Notes under the pieces: model-generated
What the model was told of the DNA's origin: nothing
Databases searched by the model: none
What the model saw: the letters and a program-made list of their open reading frames with translations, nothing else
Translations under genes and position numbers: made by a program
NCBI GenBank assembly: GCA_019321725.1
Contig: CM033110.1
Coordinates: forward strand, 1,706,729-1,770,728
Reading direction: 5' to 3'
Source of the DNA: Paulownia fortunei
Taxonomy: Eukaryota; Streptophyta; Magnoliopsida; Lamiales; Paulowniaceae
Length of the DNA stretch: 64,000 nt
Part shown: piece after piece, positions 26,831 to 38,337 of the stretch
Numbering within the stretch: position 1 is the first letter of the stretch
How the letters are laid out: each line of letters starts with the position of its first letter

Positions 26831-27564
26831 TTACTGCTTGTCCAAAAATTGTAACTTGTTGATATCACTCTTAATGTGATCGAGATGCCGCAACTTCTCC
26901 ATTTTGTTCTTCATGCAGATAATATAACACAAATTAAGTGAATTTTGTTCTGTTTTGATCTTTATCTATATTAGACAATGGAAGTGAAAAAAATATTTTT
27001 GTATCGAAATAAAAGTATATTTGTATCAAAATATGCTACCAGAAACTCTTGCATAGTAAAACATACCTGAACATTACTTATGTGACTGCATCTCACCAAC
27101 CACACCAAAAGGGTAGATAAAATCATAGACAAAAGAAATAGCTAAAAATAAGTACTTAAAATGATTAAAAAAATTGTGAAATTTTAATTAGAAAACTCAT
27201 CCCAATTACTTCAATCTACATTCTGCTGGTAAATTGACATAGCGATGAAGCACATCTTCAATCCTGTGAAAGGACATAAAATTGAAAAGCTCTTTAAATT
27301 AGTTTATATTTAGTTTAAACATATTGCAAATCAACTAGTTGTAGCAAAAATTGTTTAAATTCTTTTAAAATAGAAAAGTAACCTTCTTTGGTTGCAGAAC
27401 TTGCTAACTCGGCCAGAAGGAGAAAATGCAACGAATGCAACATCTACATCACAGCAAACTGCGATTTCATTAGCCTTTTTTATGAGGCTACTACGCCGCT
27501 TTGAAAATGTCACTTGACATTTTGTTACATCGTCTATCTTTTTCATGTCGATTTTCCGACCCAT
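22574..27564 (-). CDS. Second MIKC*-type MADS-box transcription factor, diverged paralogue
   Basis: Fourteen exons, listed 5' to 3' on the minus strand, join in frame to 498 residues: 27383-27564, 27210-27263, 27067-27085, 26835-26908, 24882-24888 (a predicted 7-nt microexon), 24717-24778, 24523-24622, 24371-24421, 24150-24289, 23741-23948, 23579-23656, 23427-23488, 23001-23346 and 22574-22687. The MADS domain (MGRKIDMKKIDDVTKCQ, SKRRSSLIKKANEIAVCC, SPSGRVSKFC) is more diverged than that of the plus-strand paralogue. The next parts match its plan: IEDVLHRYVNLP, a LELQIKKSGLELQ coil, YELDPEQESSLHQL. Exon sizes 54, 19, 62 and 100 nt are identical in both genes, so they are old duplicates. The C-terminus adds an Asn/Ser-rich region with QILMQLDPWISPY, then a final acidic, aromatic exon with NLWEWEDLLLDENFNL that could be an activation segment. 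Weak points are the microexon, the acceptor at 23346 and intron 24889-26834, which could hide another exon. Expected role: pollen-type nuclear regulator, by family. Confidence 0.85.
26777..26830. repeat. Compound (AC)n(TA)n(GA)n microsatellite beside a splice donor
   Basis: AC, TA and AG runs follow each other. On the transcribed strand of the minus-strand MADS gene the (CT)n part begins about five bases after the exon-4 boundary at 26835, so it lies directly behind the gtaact donor. Confidence 0.92.
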
Positions 27565-30500
27565 CTTATTCTATAAATTGTTTGTTTGTTGATTTCAAAT
27601 GTTTGAATAGTGAATACAAGGACAAAGGGTTGCACCCAAAGAGCCTATTTATAAGCCTTGAAAACTTTGTGAGGTAAATTAATGTGAAATCACAAAGATT
27701 ATTAGTTTTTTTTTTTTTCCCTATGACGCACTCATGAGCTATACATGCCTCTACATTGATTATCAGCTTATTGAGAATCTGAGTTTCTAATTAACGTAAA
27801 GTGAAAGCAATCACTACCATTGCCATGTGTTCCCACAATCCAAGGTATCATACTAAAACCTCTTAGTCATGTTTGGCAAAGGTTAAATTATTGCACTAGG
27901 ACTATTACAATTGATTATCACAATAAGTTGATGTTATAACATTTAAGTGGTAACACAAATTGGTAAAAATTCTTGAGAAATTATAGGTATAATGAAATAT
28001 TTATCTAAACCTCTATCTCGACGATATATTTAATATTTTAATTTTCAAGAAGTCAATGTAATCTACCTTTTCTTTTTTAATTTGCATTTCATGTAAAAAA
28101 ACTATTTAGATTTTATTTATTCATCCAATATTGTCGCTTTACGATACATCTATATCTGTGCACATATGCAATAAGTGACTTGCTATCCACTGTAATACAT
28201 TTTATGAGATATTTTTACTTACTTACTTTTTAAATATGGTTGAAGTACGAGGTAAATTAAAAAAGAATTGACAAGGGAAAATTTTTTTTAACTAGTTTAT
28301 ATAAGCTGTAAAATTTGTTTTGTGTCAAACAGGACTTTGACAAAAGTCTTTGAGCAATAATTGAGGCAGTTATGCAAATCCAGTGTTGCTGATTCTATAG
28401 CTCTTGGGATAGAAAGATAATATGATTTCACTTATGACACCTGTTTTGTTGCATGCAACATTTGTGATGCATTTTCAGAAAATTGGAAGAAATTTTTTTT
28501 GAAACCCTTGTCAGAAATGCAGAAAGTGGAATCATTACAATGACCATAGCTTAGGCCACATTGTAATGGGGATAAGCTTAGAGTAAATTGTTGTAGATAT
28601 TGGGATAGACTTTATCTTCTTCTTTATGTTTCTCTTTATTTCTTCACATTTGAAGCTTCTTGTGTTTGTATGGTACAAAGAAAAGTGAAAGTACAGAAGT
28701 TGTTTGGTACAAAGAGAAGTGGAAGTACAGGAAGAAAGGAGTGGAAAATGGAAGGTTAAAAAGCATTAAACCCTTGAAGCAATTATAATGTTATGTTTGG
28801 ATCTCGGATTTTGGTGAGGAAAAGAAAATGATATGGAAGAGTATAAAAATAAAACACGAAATACTATTATTTCAAGTTAGAAAACCTTTTTTTCAACATT
28901 TTTTTCTTAGTAAAATCCAAGGAACAATTAAACATAGCTCAGGAGAACATTTCCTCTCTTGTTAGAAGAATTTTTTTTAATTTATTTTTGGTGAAATTCA
29001 CACACAAGATGCCTATTTAAGCTTTTATTTTGTTTTTTTCAATCATGGAGAAATGATTTTTGACCTGCAACTTGGAGGATAAAAGTAAATGACTTGTTGA
29101 AATTATAAATGACTAATATTTTCTATCTAAAATCTCTTAACTTAAACAGAAGGTCGTTTTGATATTTCAATTTTATGATGTTAGAAAATAAGCCCTATTA
29201 AATAAGTCTTGATTTGATATTGCAACAAAAAAATAAGGATGACAATGGGTCTAGGCAAAACCCGAAACTGCCCTATACCCTCCCAGCTTGGGGCGGGTTT
29301 TGAAAACACAAGTTGGTTTGGAGTGGCTAAACTCCATCCGTTTTTAATATCGCTCACATTTTTTTTACTTGTTACTTATATGTATTTATGTGATGTACAT
29401 TTATATTTATAAAATAATATGTATATTAAATATATACTTACATATACAATATAAATATAATACTCTTATAAAGTAAAATAATAATATTAAATTATTAAGT
29501 AGTTTATATGCTTTAAACATATATAAAGTAACAAATATATTTTAAATTTTTAGTTTTTTTAAAAAAACTAAAATATGGAAACAAAAATTTGTAAATAATT
29601 AGTTCTTTGTTAACAATATTATTTTCTTATATTTAGAAAGTTATGATAATATTATATTTAAAAATACTTTCATACATTTTTAAAATTATAAAATTAATTT
29701 AGCAGTCTAAGTGGTTGAGTCTTGGGTTCAAGGTTGGTTGTGAACTGGGTTCAAAAACTTTTAACAGATCGACTTTCAAGTTTTATCATCCCCACCCAAA
29801 TGTTATGATCCCATGGATGAGAAGTTTTGCCAAAGATAATTTGTAATTACCCTACCCATTTTTTCTCCAAGACTTTGACACCATCCACCCATCCGTTCCA
29901 TTCCAGCAACCCTAGACCCATACCCTACCCCCGAGCACCGTCGCAGACCCACCCCCAAAATCATGACGTCAAACACCTCTACCCCAGCACCCCTATTATA
30001 GTGGATGAGAAAGAAATGTTAAGAAAAAAAAAACGTATAAAAACTGGACAGTAGATTTTTTTTTAATACATCTATTAGTTGTGTAAATTTCTTATATGAT
30101 TTACTGCCTATAAATTTCATATGAGATTCACAGGTTGATTTTCGGTGTAGAAATAATAGAACTAAAAGATTTCTTCCTATAGAGGGGTATAATGTCTATT
30201 TTAGTGCAAAAATTAATCAAATTAGAAATCTTTAATGATTGTGGTACGTATGCGCGCAGACTTTTCAATTCAATGAGAAAGTTTTTTTAGACTAGGTTTA
30301 AAACATACAATGCATTTTTCACATAAACACAAAAGAGTTTTGTGCATTTTACTGTTTCGAACTTCTATAAATTGCATAAGATTTTGCACAACGCGGGCAA
30401 AAAGACTTTTATAAATTGCACAATTTCTTTTCCGATTCATAAAAAGAAATAAATAATTTTGAGCCGCATTTATTAAAAAAAAGTTATGTTGTACGAGTAA

Positions 30501-30921
30501 TTTTGTGTCGTACTTAATTAAAAAAAACTATATCAAATTAGAATTATAAAATATAGACAAATGTGATTATTAAGCCCAAACTCAAACATAAACTCCTTTG
30601 TCCATCAAAATAATGAATCTAGTCTAGTTTGACGTGATACAAAATTTTAAATGAAAGTTGGAAAATATAATATATATGTAATGTTATATTATTATCCTTA
30701 AAAAATAATGATTAAAAGTCAGTAGTCTAACATCATTATTTTAAGTGAGGCGATAAGTATTCGAAAAAAGGAATTTGAGTTTTAGAAAATTTGATATTAT
30801 TTTAAAACCTTTCAAAAAAAAATATAATAACGAGAACAATAAATTTGACATAATATAAAAAAATGGAATGTTCATTCCCTGATATTTTACCTATTCTTGA
30901 AATGAGTTATGTTTGTTAGTC
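27565..30921. other. Gene-free region upstream of the minus-strand MADS gene
   Basis: The part next to 27564 is the promoter and leader of the minus-strand MADS gene; the rest shows no gene. A 34-bp-period tandem duplication lies near 28672. The stretch 29230-30000 has islands such as cagcttggggcgggtttt and later C-rich blocks, in the style of an old DNA transposon or LTR fragment, but I could not delimit it. Confidence 0.55.
28672..28733. repeat. Short tandem duplication, 34-bp period
   Basis: The block ggtacaaagaaaagtgaaag (continuing tacag) at 28672 is repeated at 28706 with two G/A differences. Confidence 0.8.
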
Positions 30922-31113
30922 CTATGGTCTGTGGCAGCCTTTGGTATCACCACAGCCCATGATAGATGTAGGCAACTTTCCCACTCTTTCAACACCTTCT
31001 TCAAAAACTACCCTTATTCCCTTATAGAAATGCGATTGTGTGTGACAATGAAATGCCCAAACACCCGGATTGTCGGCCCGGAATCTCAATGAGGTCCATC
31101 CATATGAATTAAC
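30922..31113 (-). pseudogene. C-terminal part of the ascorbate oxidase pseudogene, beyond the retrotransposon
   Basis: On the minus strand this segment reads without a break as VNSYGWTSLRFRADNPGVW, then AFHCHTQSHF, then VVFEEGVERVGKLPTSIMGC, and stops at TAG (30922-30924). That is the end of domain 3 of plant L-ascorbate oxidase, with the HCH copper-binding segment still present. The axial Met expected ten residues after the ligand Cys reads Ile. The segment is separated from the rest of the gene by the copia insertion. Bases 31110-31113 (taac) are the left copy of its target duplication. The frame continues exactly into 40470 and beyond: ...KKQVPV joins NSYGW once one taac copy is removed. 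Confidence 0.9.
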
Positions 31114-33249
31114 TGTTAGAATAGTGTCTGGCGTGCCAATTGTTCTGACCGTTTTATACTCTTGCGAATCATTTTTATTTATATTAATATCATTTAAATG
31201 GTAATCTTTATCTTAAATTCATTATAAGAATTAGATAAAGTTCTTAGATCACACATAGTTATGGGGCATGGTTGCGCATATGATGGTGATCGTGGAATAT
31301 GCCTCTAAGGCTGTGATCTTAAAACGTTCCAAGTTAAGGATTAATGAGATGAGACATCATTGATCCCGTTGAAACTTGCGCATACGATGCAGGCTCGAAA
31401 GGAGGATGCCTCGTTCCATAGGTATTGGTGTGGAGACACTAGTGCATGTATGCGGGTGCTTGTTGGGAACAAGTACACTGAACAACCCCACCTGAAAATT
31501 CCCAATTGGAAATGTTCTATTGTCGAATGGGAATTTTCTCATTACGATAGTGCAAGAATTAGTCATTGGACTTGAGGCACCATGATAACCTTGTGCATGA
31601 CATGTTGTACTTTGATATATTTTTCGATTGCATGACAATCACAAGGGATTTATATTGGATGTAACATCTTCATGTATGGAGATTAATGAGTGGCCAACAA
31701 AGGATCCGTCACCTATCTAGATGAATAGGTGAATCTCCTATGTGTTCCACTGTACTTGACTCTAAAATCCTTGGCCAAGGTTGGATGAAAATTAGACGTG
31801 GGGTTTTCTAATTATTCATCATCGAGTCAAGCTACTAGGAATGGAAACATAGTTATTGAGTTAATAGGGTTTCGACTTAACATCCATGCCCTAGGCTCAA
31901 TCGGAAGATTAGATGACGGAAGGACCGTACTTGCATGGTATTCGTAATTGAAATAGGTTCGCACATTCACCTTAGACTAGGAGTCATGATGCATTGCTAG
32001 ATGCTTCTCATGTCTTGTGGGTTCTTGGAATTAATGAGTTAATTTCAAGAGAATTAATTAATTGGATTAATTAATCAGAACAATTAATTGTTCAACTAAG
32101 TCACAAGAGTTGTGAGCCCACGGCTAGTTTAAAGTGAACCTAAGGGGTCACACACAAAACTTGGACAAGTCCATTTCTAGCCTAGAAATTAATCCAAGTG
32201 TTGGATTAAATTAATTAATGTGATTAATTAATGGGGTTAAATTAATTCAAGTGTGAAATTAATTCAATTAATTAATTAGATTAATTGATTGGACCTAATT
32301 GGATTAGGAAGCCCAATTGGAACATTTAATTAATTGATTGGATCAATTAAGTAAATGTGCCTAATTAATTAAATGAATTAATTTAATTGATTGGATCAAT
32401 TAAAGTAGAGCCTAATTGATTACTTAGGCCTAGGCCCATTAGGTGTGGGCTTGTAGGAAGCCCATTAGGAAATTGGATTGAGAATCCAATTCCTAGAGGA
32501 AGTTGAATTGAGAATTCAATTTCTATGAGGTAATAAGGAAAAAGGAAAGTCCTTATGGATAAGGAAACTTACCAAAAGAGTTGGAGATAAGAAAGGAAGA
32601 AGAGTCCTATATAGAAAGAACTTGTGATAGTCTTGATTGACAATCTTCTTGGATATTTTTATGGGGATTTTAATTGCAGATTTTTGTGAAGAAAAATAGT
32701 TTTCTTTCATCCCCAAAAATTCGTCCCTCCTTTCCTTTCAATCTCCAAAAGTTCACCAACTTTTATCTAGTTTAATTCTTGATTTAATTGTTGAATTAAG
32801 AATTAAATTAAACACCTAAAACACTAATTGTTAGTGTGTTCTTGTTCCAAACAAAATCATTCTAGGATAGAATTATCGAATCGAAAACTACTAGCATAGG
32901 ATTCGGTTGCGAGTGGGCATCCAAGGTGTGGATACCGTTAGAGGGATAACATTTGGGATCCTAGAAGCGAATCAGATTTCAATCAAAAGGGTTTTGAATT
33001 GAAGAACATGGAGATACTTTCATTCAGGATAACGATTTGAATCGTTTCAATCCCTACATCAGCCGGAGTGCAAATCAATGTAAGAGTTTCTGAAACTTTC
33101 TTACTTTAACTATCAGAAAACGCATAACTGAGTAATCGCAAAAGGGTTTTGGGATTCGTTTTAATTACATATGATGTAATGTATATTTATATTTTTGAAA
33201 AATTTTAAATTCCGCTGCGTATACGTTCCCGGGATCGCCGAACCCAATA
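31114..33249 (+). repeat. 5' LTR of the copia element (2136 bp)
   Basis: It is nearly identical to 38338-40465; by eye I count a few dozen differences, roughly 2 percent, mainly transitions plus a few small indels. It contains an AT-rich section with many ttaattaa units (about 32030-32420) and a probable promoter TATA (ctatatagaaag, about 32607). Near its end lies tgcgtatacgttcccggg. Confidence 0.95.
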
Positions 33250-33250
33250 G

Positions 33251-33262
33251 TGTTATCAGAGC
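33251..33262 (+). other. Primer-binding site (initiator tRNA-Met type)
   Basis: The sequence tgttatcagagc starts one base after the 5' LTR. It differs at one position from tggtatcagagc, the usual match to the 3' end of plant initiator tRNA-Met used to prime copia minus-strand synthesis. Confidence 0.88.
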
Positions 33263-33454
33263 CAAGGTTCGTGCATTTCTGATATTTTTTGATTATGTTT
33301 ATTTAATATATGTGATAGATTAAATATTTATATGTGTGATTGATTTTGAATCAATTAATTTCTTTGTTTGGGATTAATATTATTAATCGTTTTAAATGTT
33401 GAAACATTTTAAGAATTGAGACGAGTTAAGAAATTGGATTTCTTGATTTTCAAG

Positions 33455-33523
33455 AATTTCAAGATTTGTGAAATCTTGAATTTCTTGATCCAAAAATTTC
33501 AAGATTTGTGAAATCTTGAATTT
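33455..33523. repeat. Repeated near-palindrome in the retrotransposon leader
   Basis: The stretch aatttcaagatttgtgaaat plus cttgaattt occurs at 33455-33483 and again at 33495-33523, and a looser third copy lies near 33633-33666. Each is an imperfect inverted repeat (ttcaagatt / aatcttgaa) able to form a hairpin in DNA or RNA. They lie between the primer-binding site and the GC-rich repeat. Confidence 0.8.
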
Positions 33524-33689
33524 TTGAAACGTGGCAATAAAAAAAATAAAAAAAACAAATAAGTTGATTTCTTGATCAAGAAAATTAGTTTTTATCAAGT
33601 TTTCAAAATTTCTTGATGAGATCAAGAAACTATGAAATCAAGATTTTGTGAAAATCTTGAATTTTTGGACATTAAAAAAAATTTGTAGT

Positions 33690-34010
33690 GGTGACAACCG
33701 ACGTGTGACGTCGGTGGGCTGCCAGTCACCCGACTCGGGCGCCGGGTCGCCCGCGCACTCGGCGTGCGGCCGCCCAGCAACCCGATGTGTGACGTCGGGT
33801 GGGCTGCCGGCCACCCGACATCGGGCGCCGGGTCGCCTGCTGGCACCCGGCGTGCGGCTGCCCAGCAACCCGACGTGTGACGTCGGGTGGGCTGCCGGCC
33901 ACCTGAGTTGGGGCGCCGGGTCGCCCGCTGGCGCCCAGCCACCCGACGTGTGGGCGCCCAGCCGCCCGACGGGTGGTCTGCCCAGCCACTCGACAAGCAG
34001 CAGCCTTGTT
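33690..34010. repeat. GC-rich CpG-dense tandem repeat in the copia leader
   Basis: About three and a half units of 83-88 bp each contain cgacgtgtgacgtcgg, then gtgggctgcc, then cgggcgccgggtcgcc and a ggcgtgcgg element. Units begin near 33700, 33784 and 33871, with a degraded last unit after 33950. All frames stay open here only because the sequence is GC-rich; the frames show no domain. The base composition is far from that of the AT-rich DNA on both sides. Confidence 0.9.
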
Positions 34011-35429
34011 GAACTGTTGTCCATCCCGCCTCGTTACGTAATTGTTACGTGAAGTTTATGATTTTTCATTTTAAAATTAAATGTTAATTTTAATTTTTGA
34101 AAAATTATTTTTCATAAAAATCCCAAATTTGAAAGAAATTGCACATAACATAATCGGTAAATTTATATGTTTTCATTATCATGTGATGATTTATGTTAAG
34201 CATGCTAGTTGGATGATCATGGAGCCTAGGCCAATGTGATTGGTTTAATTTTATGCATAATTGTTTATTTTGGATTTTAATTAAAATGAGGCCTGCGAGT
34301 CTCACCTTTCTCTGTTTTATTCTTGATGTACTTCTATCTCCCTCCTATGTATCTCCCCTTGGAATTGTTCCAAGGTTTCTTGTAGTTTTAGCAAATGTAA
34401 TGAGAGTAGAATTAGGCGGTGAGGTTAATCTTTTTGTAATTTGGCGGACATTACAAGAAGATTGAATGAAGACGAAGGAAAAGCGAGGAAACAAGGCCCA
34501 TGAATGTATGGGATATATTTATGTAATAGATAGGTCTATTTGCATTTTAATTATCACCCTTAGATTGACCTAGATCCACTTTGGCTCAAGTGGATCGCAT
34601 AGGATTAAAGGCTCATGATCATCTATTTATTTTAGGATGTATGTGATACATGTTGTGTTTATTTAATGCTTCCTTATGATGTATGCTTGTCATCGTTAGG
34701 ATAGTGAACATTAAATAAACAAGAAAAGAAAACGATGAGACCTTGTATAATAAATCTAGTATGACCCTCACTTGAAAATGTTTCAAGTTGAGAACTTTAT
34801 TAGTTCGATATCAAGCATAAATGGGCAATATTGGGTAGGACCCAATCGTCCATGCCTTCCATCAAAAGTAGTGGCATGTCGATACGCTACCACATTTAGT
34901 CCGTTGGCCATGAGTCGTGGGATGTGCTAAGTGTAGGCAAGTTGTGACCACTACTAAGCATTGAGATGCCCATGGGGTGGACTCGTCTTTATTGTTGGCC
35001 ATGAGTGGGACGTTTAGATGCTCCATCTACATGGATGTTTGATGGGTAATGTTTGACACTTAGTACCATATGGGCTCATAAAATTGGGGTGTATGGGAAG
35101 AGGTGAGGCAAAATAGCTTGAGGGTTGCATGGGGATGCAATTGCTAATGTTGTTAGCTACCTTTTAGTTTTGTTGTATGGGCTCATAAAATTGGGGTGTA
35201 TGGCAAGGCTAGTTGGACTTCAAGCCCACTAAGAAATTAGATTTCTCGAATTTCCATCTAGAGGGTGATGGGATTTGAATAAAATAGTGGGAGACATTTA
35301 TGATTAAAGACCATATCATAAATGGATATTAATTGAATGAATGCTTAAATTTCTGCCTCGCATAGGATAATGGTTATTGCTAGTAATTCCACATAGGATA
35401 ATCTAGACAAACAGACAAACTTACCAGCT

Positions 35430-38270
35430 CAATATAGATGTTTGTCACCATTGTGGATATTTAGGGCATAGAAAGAGGAAACACAAGTATTGACTTGCTT
35501 AGTTGAATTAGAAGGGGTTCTAATTCAAGTTTATACATTGTTGATATCAACCATTAAGGTTGATAAATTTTTTCTTGGATATTGGATATCGGATATGATC
35601 CCATCTTTGCAAAGGGTTGCAGTGGATGACAAGAAAAATGGAGACTAAGATAAAGGACGATCCTTAAGCTTGAGAATAAAGTAAGTGTTGCTTTATTGGC
35701 TATAGGAATGATCCACTTAACTCTGGATGGAATTAGGATAGTATTAGTTAATTGTCTTTGCTACATTGACAAATGAACTATACAATCCCAACATTCCATG
35801 CTACATAATCAACAAAGTAATCTAAGAATTAGATAATCAAAACAGTGCATACTTGTGGTTAGCTAGATTAGGTCATATCTCTAAAGAAAGAGTTCAAAAG
35901 ATGGTACATTTGCTTGACCTTTTGGACTTGCATGAGGTGCCAACTTGTAAATCTTATCTTTAGGAAAACATGACCAAATCACCATTTGTGGGACAAATGG
36001 AGCAAACCATGCCTTTGGATATGATCCAAAGGAATGTAAGCAGTCCACTAAGTGTTAGTGTACAAGCGAACTATTCTTACTTCATTATTCTAAGATCCTT
36101 TGAAGGGTTCAAAGAATTTAGACATGAAGTAGAGAATTAAATCGGCCAAAGTATTAAATCAATCGATGTGATCGATGAAGAGAATACTAAGGTGGTAAGT
36201 TCTTGATTATCTAATGGAGAATTAGATTCTCACTTTAAGTGAATCCAAGTTGAGTTTCACTTATTTCCTCATTCATTCTGGGAATTCACCCTAGAATCGA
36301 TGATATTCTTATCAAGTAAGGATATCATCTAAATCGGTGCTCAAAACATCATATGTGATATGATGTGGTAAAAGACCCCTCGTATATATACCTAAGGGTA
36401 TAAATGGGCCTGCTTCTTTAAAGCAGTTAGTGGGAGATATGATGGATGTGAATCCAGCTTATGCATTTGTGGGGTATCTAAATGAATCTAAAGAATACCA
36501 TTTCTATGGTTCCTAAACAAAATAGTTTGTTTTCTAGGGACACCACCTTCTTGAGAAGAAGGAATTTCTATTAGATAGAAATTGCTAGATCATAGAACTT
36601 GAAACAGTTCAAGAACCACAGTTTGTCTCACAAGTGGCAATGGTGTATGAACAAATTACTAAAACTTCTAGTACACAACCTCAAAGAGATCTAAAAGGAT
36701 CTCGGGGCTACTTATACGATAAGAGTCTCTTGCTAGAGAGCAGCAAGAAGGATCTCCTTTTTAAATATTGATTTAACTAAGGAGTAAAGATGTATGACAT
36801 CAATTCGAAAATTGGGAAAATGCCATGCAATCCAAAATGGACTCTATGTACTCCAACAAGGTTTGACCTTGGTGGGCCATTAGTGGGAATGGTTCCCATT
36901 AGCTGCAAACGGGTCTACAAATATAAATTGAAGAACATGGGGAGGTGGTGACCTATAAAGGCAGGACTGGTAGCAAAGTGTTACGCTCATAGTCAAGGTG
37001 TTGACTATTGAGGATACTTTTTACCAGACGTGATGCTAAAGTCCATTTAGAGTATGCTAGTTATATCTATGTATTACGACTACTAGATATGGCAAAGGGA
37101 TATGAAGACCGTCTTTCTCAATAGGGGTATTGAGAAAGGGATATAAGTTAAGCGGTCTGAGGTCTTCATATCAAACAAACGCAAGCAAAAAGTTTGCGAG
37201 CTTAGAGATCTGTTAAGAACTCAAAATAAATTTTCCGAATGTGGAACATTCGATTCTCTAAAGCAATCAAATGGTTTGATTTTTAGGAATGCGAATGAGC
37301 TATATGTGTACAAGAGGGTTAGTGGGAGTATGGTGATGATTGTTGTGTTTTACGTTGATGACATTTTACTCATAGAGATGATGTAGAAATGTTGCAGTCA
37401 ACTGAGACTTGTCATCTACAAAGTTCTCCAAGAGAGATTTGGGATAAGCATCCTAGGGATTGGGGATTGAGATTTATGGAGATAGATCTGAAAGGATGCT
37501 TGGACTATCCTAAATCCAAGTACATAGATTAGATGCTAAAAGGGTTTAGCATGAAAGAATCCTAGGAGAGATTCTTGTTTATGAGTCATGGGATTTTTCT
37601 TTCGAAGTCCTCGTCCCCAAAGACTTTTGAATGAAAGAGAAATAATGACTCACATGTTTTATGCATCCTTGAAAGAAAGCATAAAATATGCAAATCTATG
37701 TACATGATTTGATATTAGAAATGCTCTAAGTGTTACGAGCAAAATATCAATCAATTTGATGCGAAAAGCATTAGAAGCCGTAAAGACGATCTTTAGTACT
37801 TATGAAGCACTAAGGATTTCTTTTTGGAGTTCGGTTATGGAGAACTGAAACTTAGATGCTTCATCTAGTTTTTAGTCTAAAGTAGATGACTTGAAGTCTA
37901 TGTCTAAATTCGTGTTCATCCTAAATGGTGGGACGGTTAGTTGGAAAGAGTTCCAAGCTTGTAACAACCGTGGATTCCACCACCATGATTGAATACATCT
38001 TGGCAGCCAAAAATGGATTGTTTGGATAAGGAACTTAATCTAAATGTTAGATGTAGTTCCAACCATTGTTGATTGAGTACTGGAGTACTGCGATAACAAT
38101 GGGGGCTATTGCACAAGCAAAGAAGCCAAGGTCTCATCAAAGGATCCAAGCAGAAATAGATTAGCGATACCGTGGTTATGAAAATCATTGGTAGAGGCAA
38201 CATCAGCGTGGAAAGATTTGCCTCGGCAGAAAATATAGCAGACCCACTGTTTTAACCCTTTAGATAAGTA
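35430..38270 (+). pseudogene. Broken copia gag-pol remnant
   Basis: Near 35440-35485 a CCHC-like knuckle trace (CHHCGYLGHRKR) lacks its last Cys. From about 35850 a GAG-pre-integrase/integrase start is seen (LWLARLGHISKERVQKM; MTKSPFVG), then YSYF joined straight to EGFKEFRHEVEN, so part of the integrase core is deleted. At about 36940 a piece of the RT N-terminus (EVVTYK) runs into stops. At 37310-37390 YKRVSGSMVMIVVFYVDDIL is the RT active-site block, followed by stops. RNase H traces are visible at about 37800-38250 (SGTVSWKS-like text; NGGYCTSKEA-type frames only after shifts). No piece of useful length is open, so the element cannot supply its own proteins. Confidence 0.9.
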
Positions 38271-38326
38271 TTTGAAGGACATCTTCAGAAGATGGGCTTT
38301 AATACGAGGGCAATTGTCTCTAGGGC

Positions 38327-38337
38327 AAGTGGGAGAT
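38327..38337 (+). other. Polypurine tract
   Basis: The sequence aagtgggagat sits directly before the 3' LTR and is the usual plus-strand priming tract of plant copia elements (one T interrupts the purines, as is common). Confidence 0.88.

Noticed and set aside
33622..34052. Several long overlapping frames on both strands (87-134 residues).
   Set aside because: They exist because the GC-rich tandem repeat lacks stop codons. The predicted proteins are Arg/Pro/Gly-rich repeats with no domain.
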